The notes beneath the pieces were generated by a model that saw only the letters and a program-made list of their open reading frames with translations, was not told where the DNA came from and did no database searches. A DNA stretch of 61,507 nt from Planctomycetota bacterium (GTDB lineage Bacteria; Planctomycetota; JACQVV01; JASMLP01). Both the position numbers and the translations under genes were made by a program. Where the stretch lies: NCBI GenBank assembly GCA_030748635.1, contig JASMLP010000131.1, forward strand, positions 1 through 61,507, given 5' to 3'. Positions 36,718 through 44,993 of this stretch are shown here, in pieces; the stretch's first letter is position 1; each line of letters opens with the position of its first letter.

Positions 36718-39189
36718 TCAACCGCGTGAACGCTCCAGGTGAGACAGGAGGGTCTGGAGCGGAAATCGTCGCAAAGCTCCCCGAGCAACCGAGACCTCGT
36801 CGTAACGCTCGACGACATCCGCCTCGATCCCCACACCCCAGATGAGTACCGGTAGCGGATCGGCGGCATGCTGCCCGCTCTCCGAAAGAGTCGCGTGATC
36901 AGAAGCCACCGCAATGCGTAGGGGTCTCTCAAAACGGTCCAGGAATTTTCCCAATTCCCGATCCAGTTTTTCGAGATAGGAAACCTTGAGCTCCGGACGC
37001 TGATCGTGGGCCGCGATATCAGCGCCTTTCATGTGGAGGACAACGAGATCGTGATCTTCGAGAGCATCGATAACTGTATCGAATTTCACATCGATCCGCG
37101 TATCGAGATTCGCAGTCATGCGTTCATCGGTAAAAATATCGGCCTGAAGACGGGACGCGATGCCCAGAACCGTTTGGTCTCCACTGATACAAGCGACCCG
37201 CAACGGAAAACCGGACTCCTCGAGAGGGAGTAATCGATGCATTTTTCCGGCCCCTCTCGTCAACAAAAGATTGGCCTCGGGAAGTCCCTCTTGGCGACGC
37301 TTTCTATTAATCGGATGATCGGCGAGAACCCGATTCGCCTCCTGCTCAAAAAGTGCGAGAACTCTGGCAGTATGAACGGCTGACTCGTCGGCAGAATCCT
37401 TGGGTCGAGGTGTGAGAGGCAAACAGGGTGAAGCGCCATCACCCGGATCGCTACCGTGGATATCGCTGGAAAGGCCCTCCCCCCGAATCACGATAGCCAA
37501 TCGGTGCTCGGTCGCCGCTTTCACTCTCACCTCGACTTCTTCAGAGAGACTTCCAGGAAGCGAAATCCGGTCGATAGCCTCGGCCAGTTCAAAGGTTCCT
37601 TCTCGAATCCGCCCCGCCCGCCGGTCGATCACATTGCCATCTCCATCCAGAGTGGCCAGGTTACCGCGAAGAGCCACATCGGCCGGCCCTAGCTTGAGCC
37701 CCGCACCGAGCGCCTCAACCGGCCCCCTTTTCAATGCCGCGGGAGATTGACCGAAAAGAGCCAAGGTTCCCGCCGCTGTATCCGCCACCACCCCGGGTGA
37801 AATCGGATCGGCAAGCCCACATTGCCCCTCCGCCACCAGTCGATCCAGGTTGGGCGTCTCCGCGGCTTGAAGAGGGGTCCGTCCGCCAAAAGCCCGCACC
37901 GGGCGGTCCGCCAACCCATCGATGATCAAGAGCAAGGTGCCAACTCCCTCCAAATCCTCTCGAAGCGTTCGGTCCCGAGGCAACCGCTCCTCGAGAAAGC
38001 CGGTGATCAGACGCAAAACATCTTGTACCGGAGGTTCTCCATGAGAAGTATCCAGGAGAGGAACCTCCCACTGCTCCGACTGCTCCAGCAAAAAGTCCTG
38101 AATGGTACGAATCGAGCCGAAATTCTTCAGATACCGCTCCGCCCGCCGTCCGCCGAGGCGAGCCCGGGAGAGAAATCGAGAACGATGAACCTCTTTTTCT
38201 TGGGTACCCAGAAGAATCGGCACTTGATAGGCCGACCCCTCCAGATCGGAAAGAGGGACCAAGGGAGGAAAGAGGTGTACCCCTTCAACCACGATGTTCA
38301 TGTTTTCGCTGATCGCACGATCCACCACCGCTCGGATACCGACGCAAACCCGTGTGCTCTGCTCGAGAAAAAGACTCGAGCTTCCTGAACCTACCGTCTC
38401 CTCAGAACTGAATCCCACCAGATCTAATGGATGAGAAGATTCGGCCTCGAAACTCGAATGGTAGAGGGCGGGAAGGATCGAGGGGCTGAAGACCATTCGC
38501 ATAACCTGGCGAATGGTATCGGTCGCGATCACTCGATATGTACGTAAAAGAGGCGCCAATTCGAGAGCGAGAGTCGACTTCCCCGTTCCGGCGGCTCCTC
38601 CGATATAGACGATCAAAGGACGAGGAAGCTGGTGATGAATGTGGCGCATCAAACGATACCGGCGGGCAGCGCCTTTGCCCTCAGACCGCTCGATCAACTC
38701 CCCGATCCGACGCGCCAGATCCAGGCGAGGAGTCACCCAACTCCCTTCCCGGCGAAGATCGGACTCCAGTTCACCAGCGAGACGATACGCACGATCGAGA
38801 TCGATACCCGCCGCGGCAATACTTCGAGCCAGAACTCCCCGCGAAAACGGAAGATTGCGGTCGTTGTCTTCCACCAGCAATTGAGAAGCCCCAGGAACAT
38901 CCGAACGCGACTCGGGAGAAACCGAATCGTTCGGAATTTGATCGACCTCCGCCTCGATAAGATCCCGGATCTCGGCTGTCGTCACTTCGGTCCGGTCGGA
39001 CAAGCGATCCCGAATCGAACGGGCAACCGAATAGGCCAGATCGAACTCGTACCCTCGCTTCACCAGATCATGGGTGATCATTCCCCGAAGAAAACGATAT
39101 TTCCCACCTTGACCGGTACGCACGAACAAACTCTTATCGCGATCCTTCGCGGCCCCACCCGAACCCTGAGCATCTCCTGAAGCACTCAT
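36718..39189 (-). CDS. Fused 2-phosphoglycerate kinase / phosphoglycerate mutase (ApgM type)
   Basis: About 823 residues from ATG 39189; the frame is open into pstB but homology begins here. Residues ~20-85 form an ATP-cone-like domain. Residues ~112-405 match archaeal-type 2-phosphoglycerate kinase: LPFSRGVLARSIAAAGID, P-loop GGAAGTGKST (K204), ATDTIRQVMR and ALYHSSFEAE. Residues ~415-823 match the archaeal-type cofactor-independent mutase of the alkaline phosphatase superfamily: IDGLADRP, GGRTPLQAAETPNLDRL, metal ligands HMKGADIAAHD and ASDHATLS, and ADPLPVL. The usual nucleophilic Ser in GSDTA appears aligned with Thr471. It is the last gene of the pst operon, 56 bases after pstB. The kinase would make 2,3-bisphosphoglycerate; the mutase interconverts 2- and 3-phosphoglycerate. 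Confidence 0.85.
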   Translation of the reverse strand: MSASGDAQGSGGAAKDRDKSLFVRTGQGGKYRFLRGMITHDLVKRGYEFDLAYSVARSIRDRLSDRTEVTTAEIRDLIEAEVDQIPNDSVSPESRSDVPGASQLLVEDNDRNLPFSRGVLARSIAAAGIDLDRAYRLAGELESDLRREGSWVTPRLDLARRIGELIERSEGKGAARRYRLMRHIHHQLPRPLIVYIGGAAGTGKSTLALELAPLLRTYRVIATDTIRQVMRMVFSPSILPALYHSSFEAESSHPLDLVGFSSEETVGSGSSSLFLEQSTRVCVGIRAVVDRAISENMNIVVEGVHLFPPLVPLSDLEGSAYQVPILLGTQEKEVHRSRFLSRARLGGRRAERYLKNFGSIRTIQDFLLEQSEQWEVPLLDTSHGEPPVQDVLRLITGFLEERLPRDRTLREDLEGVGTLLLIIDGLADRPVRAFGGRTPLQAAETPNLDRLVAEGQCGLADPISPGVVADTAAGTLALFGQSPAALKRGPVEALGAGLKLGPADVALRGNLATLDGDGNVIDRRAGRIREGTFELAEAIDRISLPGSLSEEVEVRVKAATEHRLAIVIRGEGLSSDIHGSDPGDGASPCLPLTPRPKDSADESAVHTARVLALFEQEANRVLADHPINRKRRQEGLPEANLLLTRGAGKMHRLLPLEESGFPLRVACISGDQTVLGIASRLQADIFTDERMTANLDTRIDVKFDTVIDALEDHDLVVLHMKGADIAAHDQRPELKVSYLEKLDRELGKFLDRFERPLRIAVASDHATLSESGQHAADPLPVLIWGVGIEADVVERYDEVSVARGALRRFPLQTLLSHLERSRG

Positions 39190-39245
39190 CACTTCATTGC
39201 AACAACTGATCCGCGGAGTAGCAAGCTTCCCCCGACTGGAGAAGA

Positions 39246-40016
39246 TCAACCATAACGGCCCTCGATGTAATCCGCGGTTTCCTGGCAAGACGGATTCACG
39301 AACATCTCGCCGGTTTCGGAGTGCTCGATCACCTTGCCCAGCAGCATGAAAATACATTCATCGCTAGCTCGACGCGCTTGAGCCATATTGTGCGTCACCA
39401 GGACAATCGTAAATTGATCTCGCAGGTCCCAGACCAGTTCCTCGACCGCCTCTGTCGCACTGGGGTCCAGCGCCGAACAAGGTTCATCCATCAGGAGCAC
39501 CTCCGGTTGAACCGGCAAGAGCCGAGCGATACAAAGCTTTTGCTGTTCCTCGAGAGAAAGTTGGGTCGCGGTATGATCCAAACGGTCTTTGACTGAATCC
39601 CAAAGAAGCACTTTGGAAAGAGCTTTCTCGACAATTCGGTCCCGCTCGCTCGATTTCAACCCCCTCTTTCCATGATGCAGTCGGTAACCAAAAAGGACAT
39701 TATCTCGGATCGAAAGGGGCAGAGGATTCGGTCGCTGGAAAACCATCCCGACCTCTTTACGTACCTGAAGCAATTCCACTTCCGGCGCGAGAATATCGTG
39801 CCCGTGAATGAGGATCTGCCCGGTACTCCTCGCATTACCAATTCGTTCATTGATCCGGTTGATACTCCGTAAGAGTGTCGATTTACCACATCCGGAAGGA
39901 CCGATGAGGGAAGTAATTCGCCCATGCTTGATCGATAAATTCACATCGAAAAGAGCCTGAAAATCTCCGTACCAGAAGCTCAAATCGTGAGTTTCGATTG
40001 CGATCTTCATCGTCAC
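39246..40016 (-). CDS. pstB: Phosphate ABC transporter ATPase with degenerate signature motif
   Basis: A 256-residue PstB. Walker A GPSGCGKS (39-46), Q-loop Gln94 (VFQRPNPLP), Walker B LLMDEPCSALDP (D177, E178) and H-loop His209 (VTHNMAQA) are intact. The ABC signature, LSGGQQQR in normal PstB, reads LSLEEQQK (153-160), so the two glycines and the Gln are lost. The start is GTG 40016, overlapping the previous stop as GTGA, or ATG 40010. With the second PstB upstream it probably forms a heterodimer in which it provides the catalytic Walker/H-loop half. Confidence 0.93.
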   Translation of the reverse strand: MTMKIAIETHDLSFWYGDFQALFDVNLSIKHGRITSLIGPSGCGKSTLLRSINRINERIGNARSTGQILIHGHDILAPEVELLQVRKEVGMVFQRPNPLPLSIRDNVLFGYRLHHGKRGLKSSERDRIVEKALSKVLLWDSVKDRLDHTATQLSLEEQQKLCIARLLPVQPEVLLMDEPCSALDPSATEAVEELVWDLRDQFTIVLVTHNMAQARRASDECIFMLLGKVIEHSETGEMFVNPSCQETADYIEGRYG

Positions 40017-40798
40017 CCGAACCGCCCCTCGATGTATTCCTGGGTCCGCTTGTCAGCGACCTGCCCCTCGAACAGTTCGGAGGTCTTTCCGACTTCGACC
40101 ATTTCACCGGTCAGGAAGAACGCTGTCCGATCGGCCAATCGGCGGGCTTGCTGCACCAGATTCGTCACCAGAACGATCGTCATCTCCTCTCGTAGCTCTT
40201 TGAGCACATCTTCGATCCGCATCGTTGTCACCGGATCGACCGCGATCGAGAATTCATCGAGAAGCAAAATCTCTGGATCCTGAGCCAGCGCTCGAGCGAT
40301 CGTCAGCCTCTGCTGCTGCCCACCGGAGAGAAGACTCCCGAGGGCGTGAAGCCGATCTTTGACCTCGTCCCAGAGCGCGGCACGACGCAAACAGCGTTCA
40401 ACGATCTCATCTAACTGGCTCTTTTTCCGAATCCCCCTCAGCTTGGGGGAGAAAGCCACGTTCTGATAAACCGAGAGAGGAAGTCCTACCGGGAGCGGGA
40501 AAACAACCCCGATCCGACGCCGGTAGGCGTAGAGGTTACGAAGTTTGGATGTGTCACGACCGTCAAAAAGGATCTCCCCCTCGATCCGCATATTTGGCGT
40601 GAACGGATCCATCCGACTGATCGCGCGCAAGAAAGAAGTCTTTCCGCTTCCGGCCGGCCCGATGATGCCGAAGATCTCATTTTCTGCGACCTCCAGATTC
40701 ACATTGCGCAAAGCCACCTTGTCCCCGAACCGAATGGAAAGATCCCGTACTACCAGCTTCTCATTGATTTTCGGTGAGGTACTTACTTCGACTACCAC
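40013..40798 (-). CDS. pstB: Phosphate ABC transporter ATPase lacking Q-loop and H-loop residues
   Basis: About 261 residues from GTG 40798, which overlaps the end of pstA by seven bases and has AGGGA upstream; the longer open frame into pstA is not coding. Walker A GPAGSGKT (47-54), signature LSGGQQQR (157-164) and the Walker B acidic pair (D181, E182) are present. The Q-loop Gln is replaced by Pro101 (VVFPLPVG), the H-loop His by Asn213 (VLVTNLVQQ), and the D-loop reads IAVDP. The losses complement those in the other PstB. Confidence 0.92.
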   Translation of the reverse strand: MVVEVSTSPKINEKLVVRDLSIRFGDKVALRNVNLEVAENEIFGIIGPAGSGKTSFLRAISRMDPFTPNMRIEGEILFDGRDTSKLRNLYAYRRRIGVVFPLPVGLPLSVYQNVAFSPKLRGIRKKSQLDEIVERCLRRAALWDEVKDRLHALGSLLSGGQQQRLTIARALAQDPEILLLDEFSIAVDPVTTMRIEDVLKELREEMTIVLVTNLVQQARRLADRTAFFLTGEMVEVGKTSELFEGQVADKRTQEYIEGRFG

Positions 40799-41661
40799 TT
40801 CTTCTTCCCTCGCAGATACATCCGGAATGCGATCGAGATCGCATTCATCGAGAGGACCATTCCGATCAGGACCAGAGCAACTCCATAGGGCAGATGCTCG
40901 GGGACACCGGGAACCTGCGTGGAGATCACAAACAGGTGGAGGGACATGGCCATCGTCTGATCGAGTACGCCCTGCGGCAAGAAAGGCAGAAAGAAGGCCG
41001 CACCGGTAAACATGATCGGCGCGGTCTCGCCCGCCGTTCGGGAGACTTCCAAAATTACGCCGGTCAGGATACCGCTGATCGAGTTGGGCAAAACCACCTT
41101 GCGGATCGTCTGCCAGCGGGTTGCCCCCATGCTCCAGCACGCCTCCCGAAAAGCCTGAGGAACCGCTTGAAGCGACTCCCGGGTCGCAACGATCACGACC
41201 GGAAGAGTCATGACGGCCAGAGTGAGACTCGCGGCCAGAATACTGGTTCCGAAATTGAAAAACAGAACGAATGCGCCGACCCCAAAGAGAGCGTGCACAA
41301 TCGACGGCACACCCGCCAGGTTGATAATAGCGAGATTAATGAATCGGGTCAGCCAGTTGTCCGAAGCGTATTCGCTCAGATAAATCGCCGCGGCCACCCC
41401 CAACGGCACCGAGGCCAGAAGAGCGACGACCACCAACCAGATCGTTCCGACCAAGGCGGGAAAAACGCCTCCGGCGGTCATACCCTGGGTCGGTTCGCTG
41501 AACAAAAATTCCCAGGAAATCGCGGGCCCCCCCTCGACGACCAACACCCCGAGAATAATCAGGACCGGAAGGATCAAGACAAAGGTCATGAACCCCAGGA
41601 GGGCTCCGATCAGGGACTGATTCCGGCGAGCCCAGCGGTTGCGATTGGTAGCTTCAAACAC
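40792..41661 (-). CDS. pstA: Phosphate ABC transporter permease PstA
   Basis: A 289-residue permease with six predicted membrane segments. It has the family features GVAAAIYLSEYAS, INLAGVPSIVHALFGVG and the cytoplasmic coupling helix EACWSMGATRWQTIRKVVLP. GTG is the start; it lies five bases after the pstC stop, indicating coupled translation. Confidence 0.95.
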   Translation of the reverse strand: MFEATNRNRWARRNQSLIGALLGFMTFVLILPVLIILGVLVVEGGPAISWEFLFSEPTQGMTAGGVFPALVGTIWLVVVALLASVPLGVAAAIYLSEYASDNWLTRFINLAIINLAGVPSIVHALFGVGAFVLFFNFGTSILAASLTLAVMTLPVVIVATRESLQAVPQAFREACWSMGATRWQTIRKVVLPNSISGILTGVILEVSRTAGETAPIMFTGAAFFLPFLPQGVLDQTMAMSLHLFVISTQVPGVPEHLPYGVALVLIGMVLSMNAISIAFRMYLRGKKKW

Positions 41662-41666
41662 GACGC

Positions 41667-42605
41667 CTACTTCTTGCGAATCCCGCGAACGATAAGATCC
41701 GCGATCAGATTGATACAGAAAGTGATAAGAAACAGGAAAATCCCGATCGTGAAAAGAACACGATAATGCTCGGACCCGTGCGCGGTCTCTCCCAGTTCAG
41801 CAGCGATGGTTGCCGTCAAAGCCCGGACCGAGTCGAACGGACTCGTGGGCATGTTCACGGAGTGTCCACTAGCCATCAATACCGCCATTGTCTCGCCAAA
41901 CGCTCTCCCCACTCCGAGAAGTACCGCCGCGACGAGTCCGTTCTTTGCCGTGGGCAATACGACTCGAAAAATCACCTGCCAACGAGTCGCGCCCATCGCC
42001 TCGGCCGCCTCCCGATAATGATCGGGAACCGCTTTGAGCGCATCTTCGGCAATCGTCGTCATGATCGGAGCGGCCATCAGCCCGAGAATCAAACCGGCAT
42101 TGAGCACATTCAACCCCACCGGAACATCGAAGGCGTCGATGATGAAGGGGTTCATGATCGAAAGCCCGATGAAGCCCCACACAACCGAGGGAATGGCGGC
42201 TAGCATTTCTACCAATACCTTGAGAATCTCCCGAGTCTTTCCCTCCGAAAGTTCACCGATGAAAATCGCAGCACCCAGACTGAAAGGAATCGCAACCACC
42301 ATCGCCAAACCGCTGACGGCCGCGGTCCCCGTGAGAAGCGCGAGAATCCCATACGTAGGCTTCGTATCCGACGTCGGACGCCACTCGATCGACCCAAAGA
42401 ACTCCGAGGGGGAAAACGACGCGGTCAAATACCCCAGCCCCTCCCGGGTAATAAAGACAAAAATCCCCAGGATAAAAAGGATCGCCGAAACCCCACCGAG
42501 GAAAACCAAAAGATGAACCAGACGATCCACGTACCAGGCGGCGTCGCGACGATCGAAATCATCACCTCGATTGGATTGAGAGGCAGCCGGCACGGAGTCA
42601 CTCAT
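41667..42605 (-). CDS. pstC: Phosphate ABC transporter permease PstC
   Basis: A 312-residue permease with an N-terminal cytoplasmic segment, about six membrane helices and the EAA-type coupling motif EAAEAMGATRWQVIFRVVLP. PSVVWGFIGL and GRAFGETMAVLMASG are typical PstC segments. It begins one base after the phoU stop and is followed by pstA. Confidence 0.95.
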   Translation of the reverse strand: MSDSVPAASQSNRGDDFDRRDAAWYVDRLVHLLVFLGGVSAILFILGIFVFITREGLGYLTASFSPSEFFGSIEWRPTSDTKPTYGILALLTGTAAVSGLAMVVAIPFSLGAAIFIGELSEGKTREILKVLVEMLAAIPSVVWGFIGLSIMNPFIIDAFDVPVGLNVLNAGLILGLMAAPIMTTIAEDALKAVPDHYREAAEAMGATRWQVIFRVVLPTAKNGLVAAVLLGVGRAFGETMAVLMASGHSVNMPTSPFDSVRALTATIAAELGETAHGSEHYRVLFTIGIFLFLITFCINLIADLIVRGIRKK

Positions 42606-42606
42606 C

Positions 42607-43692
42607 TCAGCTCGCCGTTTCTCCGCGAAGAGTCTCCATCAAATCCTGAATCCGCCGAGCCAGTTCCTTACCGGCCTTTTCGATCGACGCGTCATCCAGG
42701 TGCTCCTCATCCAACTCCACCTCGATCGACCAGTCGAGCAAGACCGTCCGAAAAGGTAGATCCGAGATGGGAACCGCCACTTTCGGTTCAAGATTCACGA
42801 TCACGTGAAATTCAGAGAGCTTCGCCAGATCAGCATCCAGAAGCTGAGGTTTCATCAACTCCTTGCCCACGCCGCGAGACGAAAGGACCTTGGACACCCG
42901 CAAATCGACCTCGGCCGCCGGCTCCCATCCCGCGCACTCGTAATGCCCACTTTCCGGATAGGCCTCTTCCGCCATCACTCGGGCCAGGACACTGCGAAAT
43001 CGGTTTTTCTTGTCGAGGAACAGGACTCGATAGATCTTGGGTCTTTTGGTTTCACCCGTCGTGACGAAAACAGCCTCTTCGCAGATGTTCTTGGCGAGAT
43101 CTGCGATCCGTTCCAGGCGATTGAAAACGATTTGAAGCGCGAACAGATCGGCCAGAGGGCAATTTCCTGCCTCCCCTTCGGAAAGGAGATTCCTGAACAC
43201 ACCGTGGAACGACTCACGTCCGGCTCGAGATCGCTTCATCGTTTCCCAGGCGAGTTCCTCATCCTCTTCGTTGAACGCTTTCATTGCCTGGTCGAGAGTC
43301 TCTCTCGCGAGTTCACTCATCGCGGAAAGATCCTGAACCACGGCATCGGACAACGTGGCAGTCAACTGAACCGACTCCCGCGCAATCGTAACCGCGTAAT
43401 CTCCAATTCTTTCCAAAGCGATCATCATTCGGAGAGTCGAAGATATGATCCGAAGAAATCGAGAACTAGGAAGGTGCTGGGCCACAAACCGGTGGCAGAG
43501 ATGATCGACCTCGCGAGTGGCTCGGTTGATCGGCAAGTCTCCCAGTATGGTCCGAGACGCAAGATCGCGATCTTGCTGAACCAGAGATCTCAGCGCCTCA
43601 CCGACCGCGAAATCCACATTCCTGCCAATCGTAGCCACTCGATCTCGGATTTCCCCAAGATCTCGTTCGAGACGCTTCTCGTAATGGCTCAT
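42607..43692 (-). CDS. phoU: PhoU fused to an inactive LMW-phosphatase/ArsC-like domain
   Basis: 361 residues. The N-terminal ~215 residues are PhoU-like helical repeats with the metal-binding patterns ALERIGDYAVTIA and FNRLERIADLAKNICEEAVFV. Residues ~219-361 have the low-molecular-weight phosphatase/arsenate reductase fold pattern: VLFLDKKNRFRS and CAGWEPAAEVDLRVSKVLSSRGV. The CX5R nucleophile is replaced by Asp227 and the second loop Cys by Phe232, while Asn230 and Arg233 remain, so it is likely non-catalytic but perhaps still able to bind an oxyanion. PhoU proteins restrain the Pst transporter and its sensor kinase. Placed between pstS and pstC. Confidence 0.88.
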   Translation of the reverse strand: MSHYEKRLERDLGEIRDRVATIGRNVDFAVGEALRSLVQQDRDLASRTILGDLPINRATREVDHLCHRFVAQHLPSSRFLRIISSTLRMMIALERIGDYAVTIARESVQLTATLSDAVVQDLSAMSELARETLDQAMKAFNEEDEELAWETMKRSRAGRESFHGVFRNLLSEGEAGNCPLADLFALQIVFNRLERIADLAKNICEEAVFVTTGETKRPKIYRVLFLDKKNRFRSVLARVMAEEAYPESGHYECAGWEPAAEVDLRVSKVLSSRGVGKELMKPQLLDADLAKLSEFHVIVNLEPKVAVPISDLPFRTVLLDWSIEVELDEEHLDDASIEKAGKELARRIQDLMETLRGETAS

Positions 43693-43722
43693 CGACAGTC
43701 TCCCATCTTGATAAAAAAACGA

Positions 43723-44601
43723 TCAGTTCTGGATCTTACGAATCGGAGCATACCCTTTTTTGGAGATAATGCTCTGTCCCTCGTCACTCAAGATCCAGTC
43801 AAGATACTCTTTCACAGCCCCCTCCGGCTTTCCTCGGGTGTACATGAGAAGAGGCCTGGTAATCGGGTAGGACCCATCGACAGCCGCCGAAACCGACGGG
43901 ATCACCGCAGGCTGACCCGCGCTCTTCCTGATCGGAACCAGCTTGACCTCGTCGGTCGTGTAAGCCAATCCGCTGTAGCCGATCGCTCCCCGAGTTTTCA
44001 TGACAAAGTCGACCACGTCCTTGGACCCGTGCATATCGAGCGAACCCAACTTGTACTCCCCCCCTTTTCCAAGAACGGTTTTCTTGAAATAGGTAAAGGT
44101 ACCCGAATTATTCTGACGACTGACCAGAATGATCTTTTCGCTCTTGGCTCCCGGAATACTCACACCGAGTTGATCCCAACTCACGACCTTGCCGTCCTTG
44201 CCATAGATGCTGGCAAGTTGCTCAAAGGTGAGACTCTCGATCGGGTTGTCTTTATGAACATAGACCGCGAGGGCATCGTAACCCACAACATGCTCGACCG
44301 GTTCGACCCCGTTCTTCTTGGCCTGCTCGATCTCCCTGTCCTTCATCTTGCGACTGGAGTTGGCAAGATCGACCGTACCGTTGATGAGAGAACTGATACC
44401 GGTTCCAGACCCTCCACCGCTCACCGCGATGGCCAGCTTCGGATTCTTATCTTTATACGCCTCCGCCCAGGCCTGGGCCACATTGACCAGCGTGTCCGAC
44501 CCCTTGTTCTGAAGAACCGAGCGATCTGCGCGTGATCCACCGCATCCAATCAGGAAAACCGCCGATGCAATCGTACTGAAGAAAATCGTTTTCGAGTTCA
44601 C
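43723..44601 (-). CDS. pstS: Phosphate-binding lipoprotein PstS
   Basis: A 292-residue substrate-binding protein starting at GTG 44601 with AAGGAG six bases upstream. Lipobox FLIGC gives a lipoprotein. Phosphate-binding motifs are GSDTLVNVAQAWAE, SGGGSGTGISSLI, VSRQNNSGT and GAIGYSGLAY. It is the first gene of the operon pstS-phoU-pstC-pstA-pstB-pstB-phosphoglycerate enzyme, so its upstream region should hold the regulatory sites. Confidence 0.95.
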   Translation of the reverse strand: MNSKTIFFSTIASAVFLIGCGGSRADRSVLQNKGSDTLVNVAQAWAEAYKDKNPKLAIAVSGGGSGTGISSLINGTVDLANSSRKMKDREIEQAKKNGVEPVEHVVGYDALAVYVHKDNPIESLTFEQLASIYGKDGKVVSWDQLGVSIPGAKSEKIILVSRQNNSGTFTYFKKTVLGKGGEYKLGSLDMHGSKDVVDFVMKTRGAIGYSGLAYTTDEVKLVPIRKSAGQPAVIPSVSAAVDGSYPITRPLLMYTRGKPEGAVKEYLDWILSDEGQSIISKKGYAPIRKIQN

Positions 44602-44650
44602 CTTGTTCTCCTTATCCCCTATTCCTTAGACGATTCCTCATATCGTTTCT

Positions 44651-44681
44651 GGAAAAGTTTTCCAACCGGAAAGCTTTCCGG
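44651..44681. promoter_or_regulatory. Two adjacent palindromes upstream of pstS
   Basis: GGAAAAGTTTTCC (44651-44663) and the perfect 16-bp palindrome CCGGAAAGCTTTCCGG (44666-44681) sit side by side, about 50 bases upstream of the pstS start. Both share a GGAAA..TTTCC core, with centres about 16-17 bp apart. They look like tandem operator sites or a leader hairpin. No clear Pho-box-type direct repeats with 11-bp period were found nearby. Confidence 0.55.
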
Positions 44682-44993
44682 ATAACCATGACCCGAGGAT
44701 CGGCGATTATGAAAAGAAATGGTGGGCTGTAAACAGAGAAATCACAAAGGGCCGAAAGTGGAATTCCTGAGCTCCAAGGCCCAAACCAAACACATAGCGA
44801 ACACGCTCGCCTACCTCGAAACAAAAAGCCTTCAAGCCCCCCGATCCGAAAACGTCGAGTTTTCAGCGATCCTCCGACCCAAACAGCCCTGAAAAACAAG
44901 ACCTCCTACGCTTATTTGTGACGAACAATCTTTATTTGCAGATCTTTACGACAACCGTATGATCTCCTGCCCCACTAAAGAACGAATACTCCA

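Noticed and set aside
36478..36729. 83-codon open frame before the phosphoglycerate enzyme gene
   Set aside because: It has no ribosome-binding site, no motif, and overlaps the end of the fusion gene on the other strand.
40774..41766. 330-codon plus-strand open frame
   Set aside because: Antisense to pstA and the start of pstB; composition is Arg/Asp/His-rich without any motif.
42805..44535. 576-codon plus-strand open frame
   Set aside because: It lies antisense to phoU and pstS, which have clear family motifs. The frame has no recognisable domain and is a by-product of GC-rich codon bias.
44912..44938. Repeated TTATTTG near the pstS/dipeptidase divergent region as a Pho box
   Set aside because: The two copies are 20 bases apart instead of 11 and the sequence does not match the Pho-box consensus.
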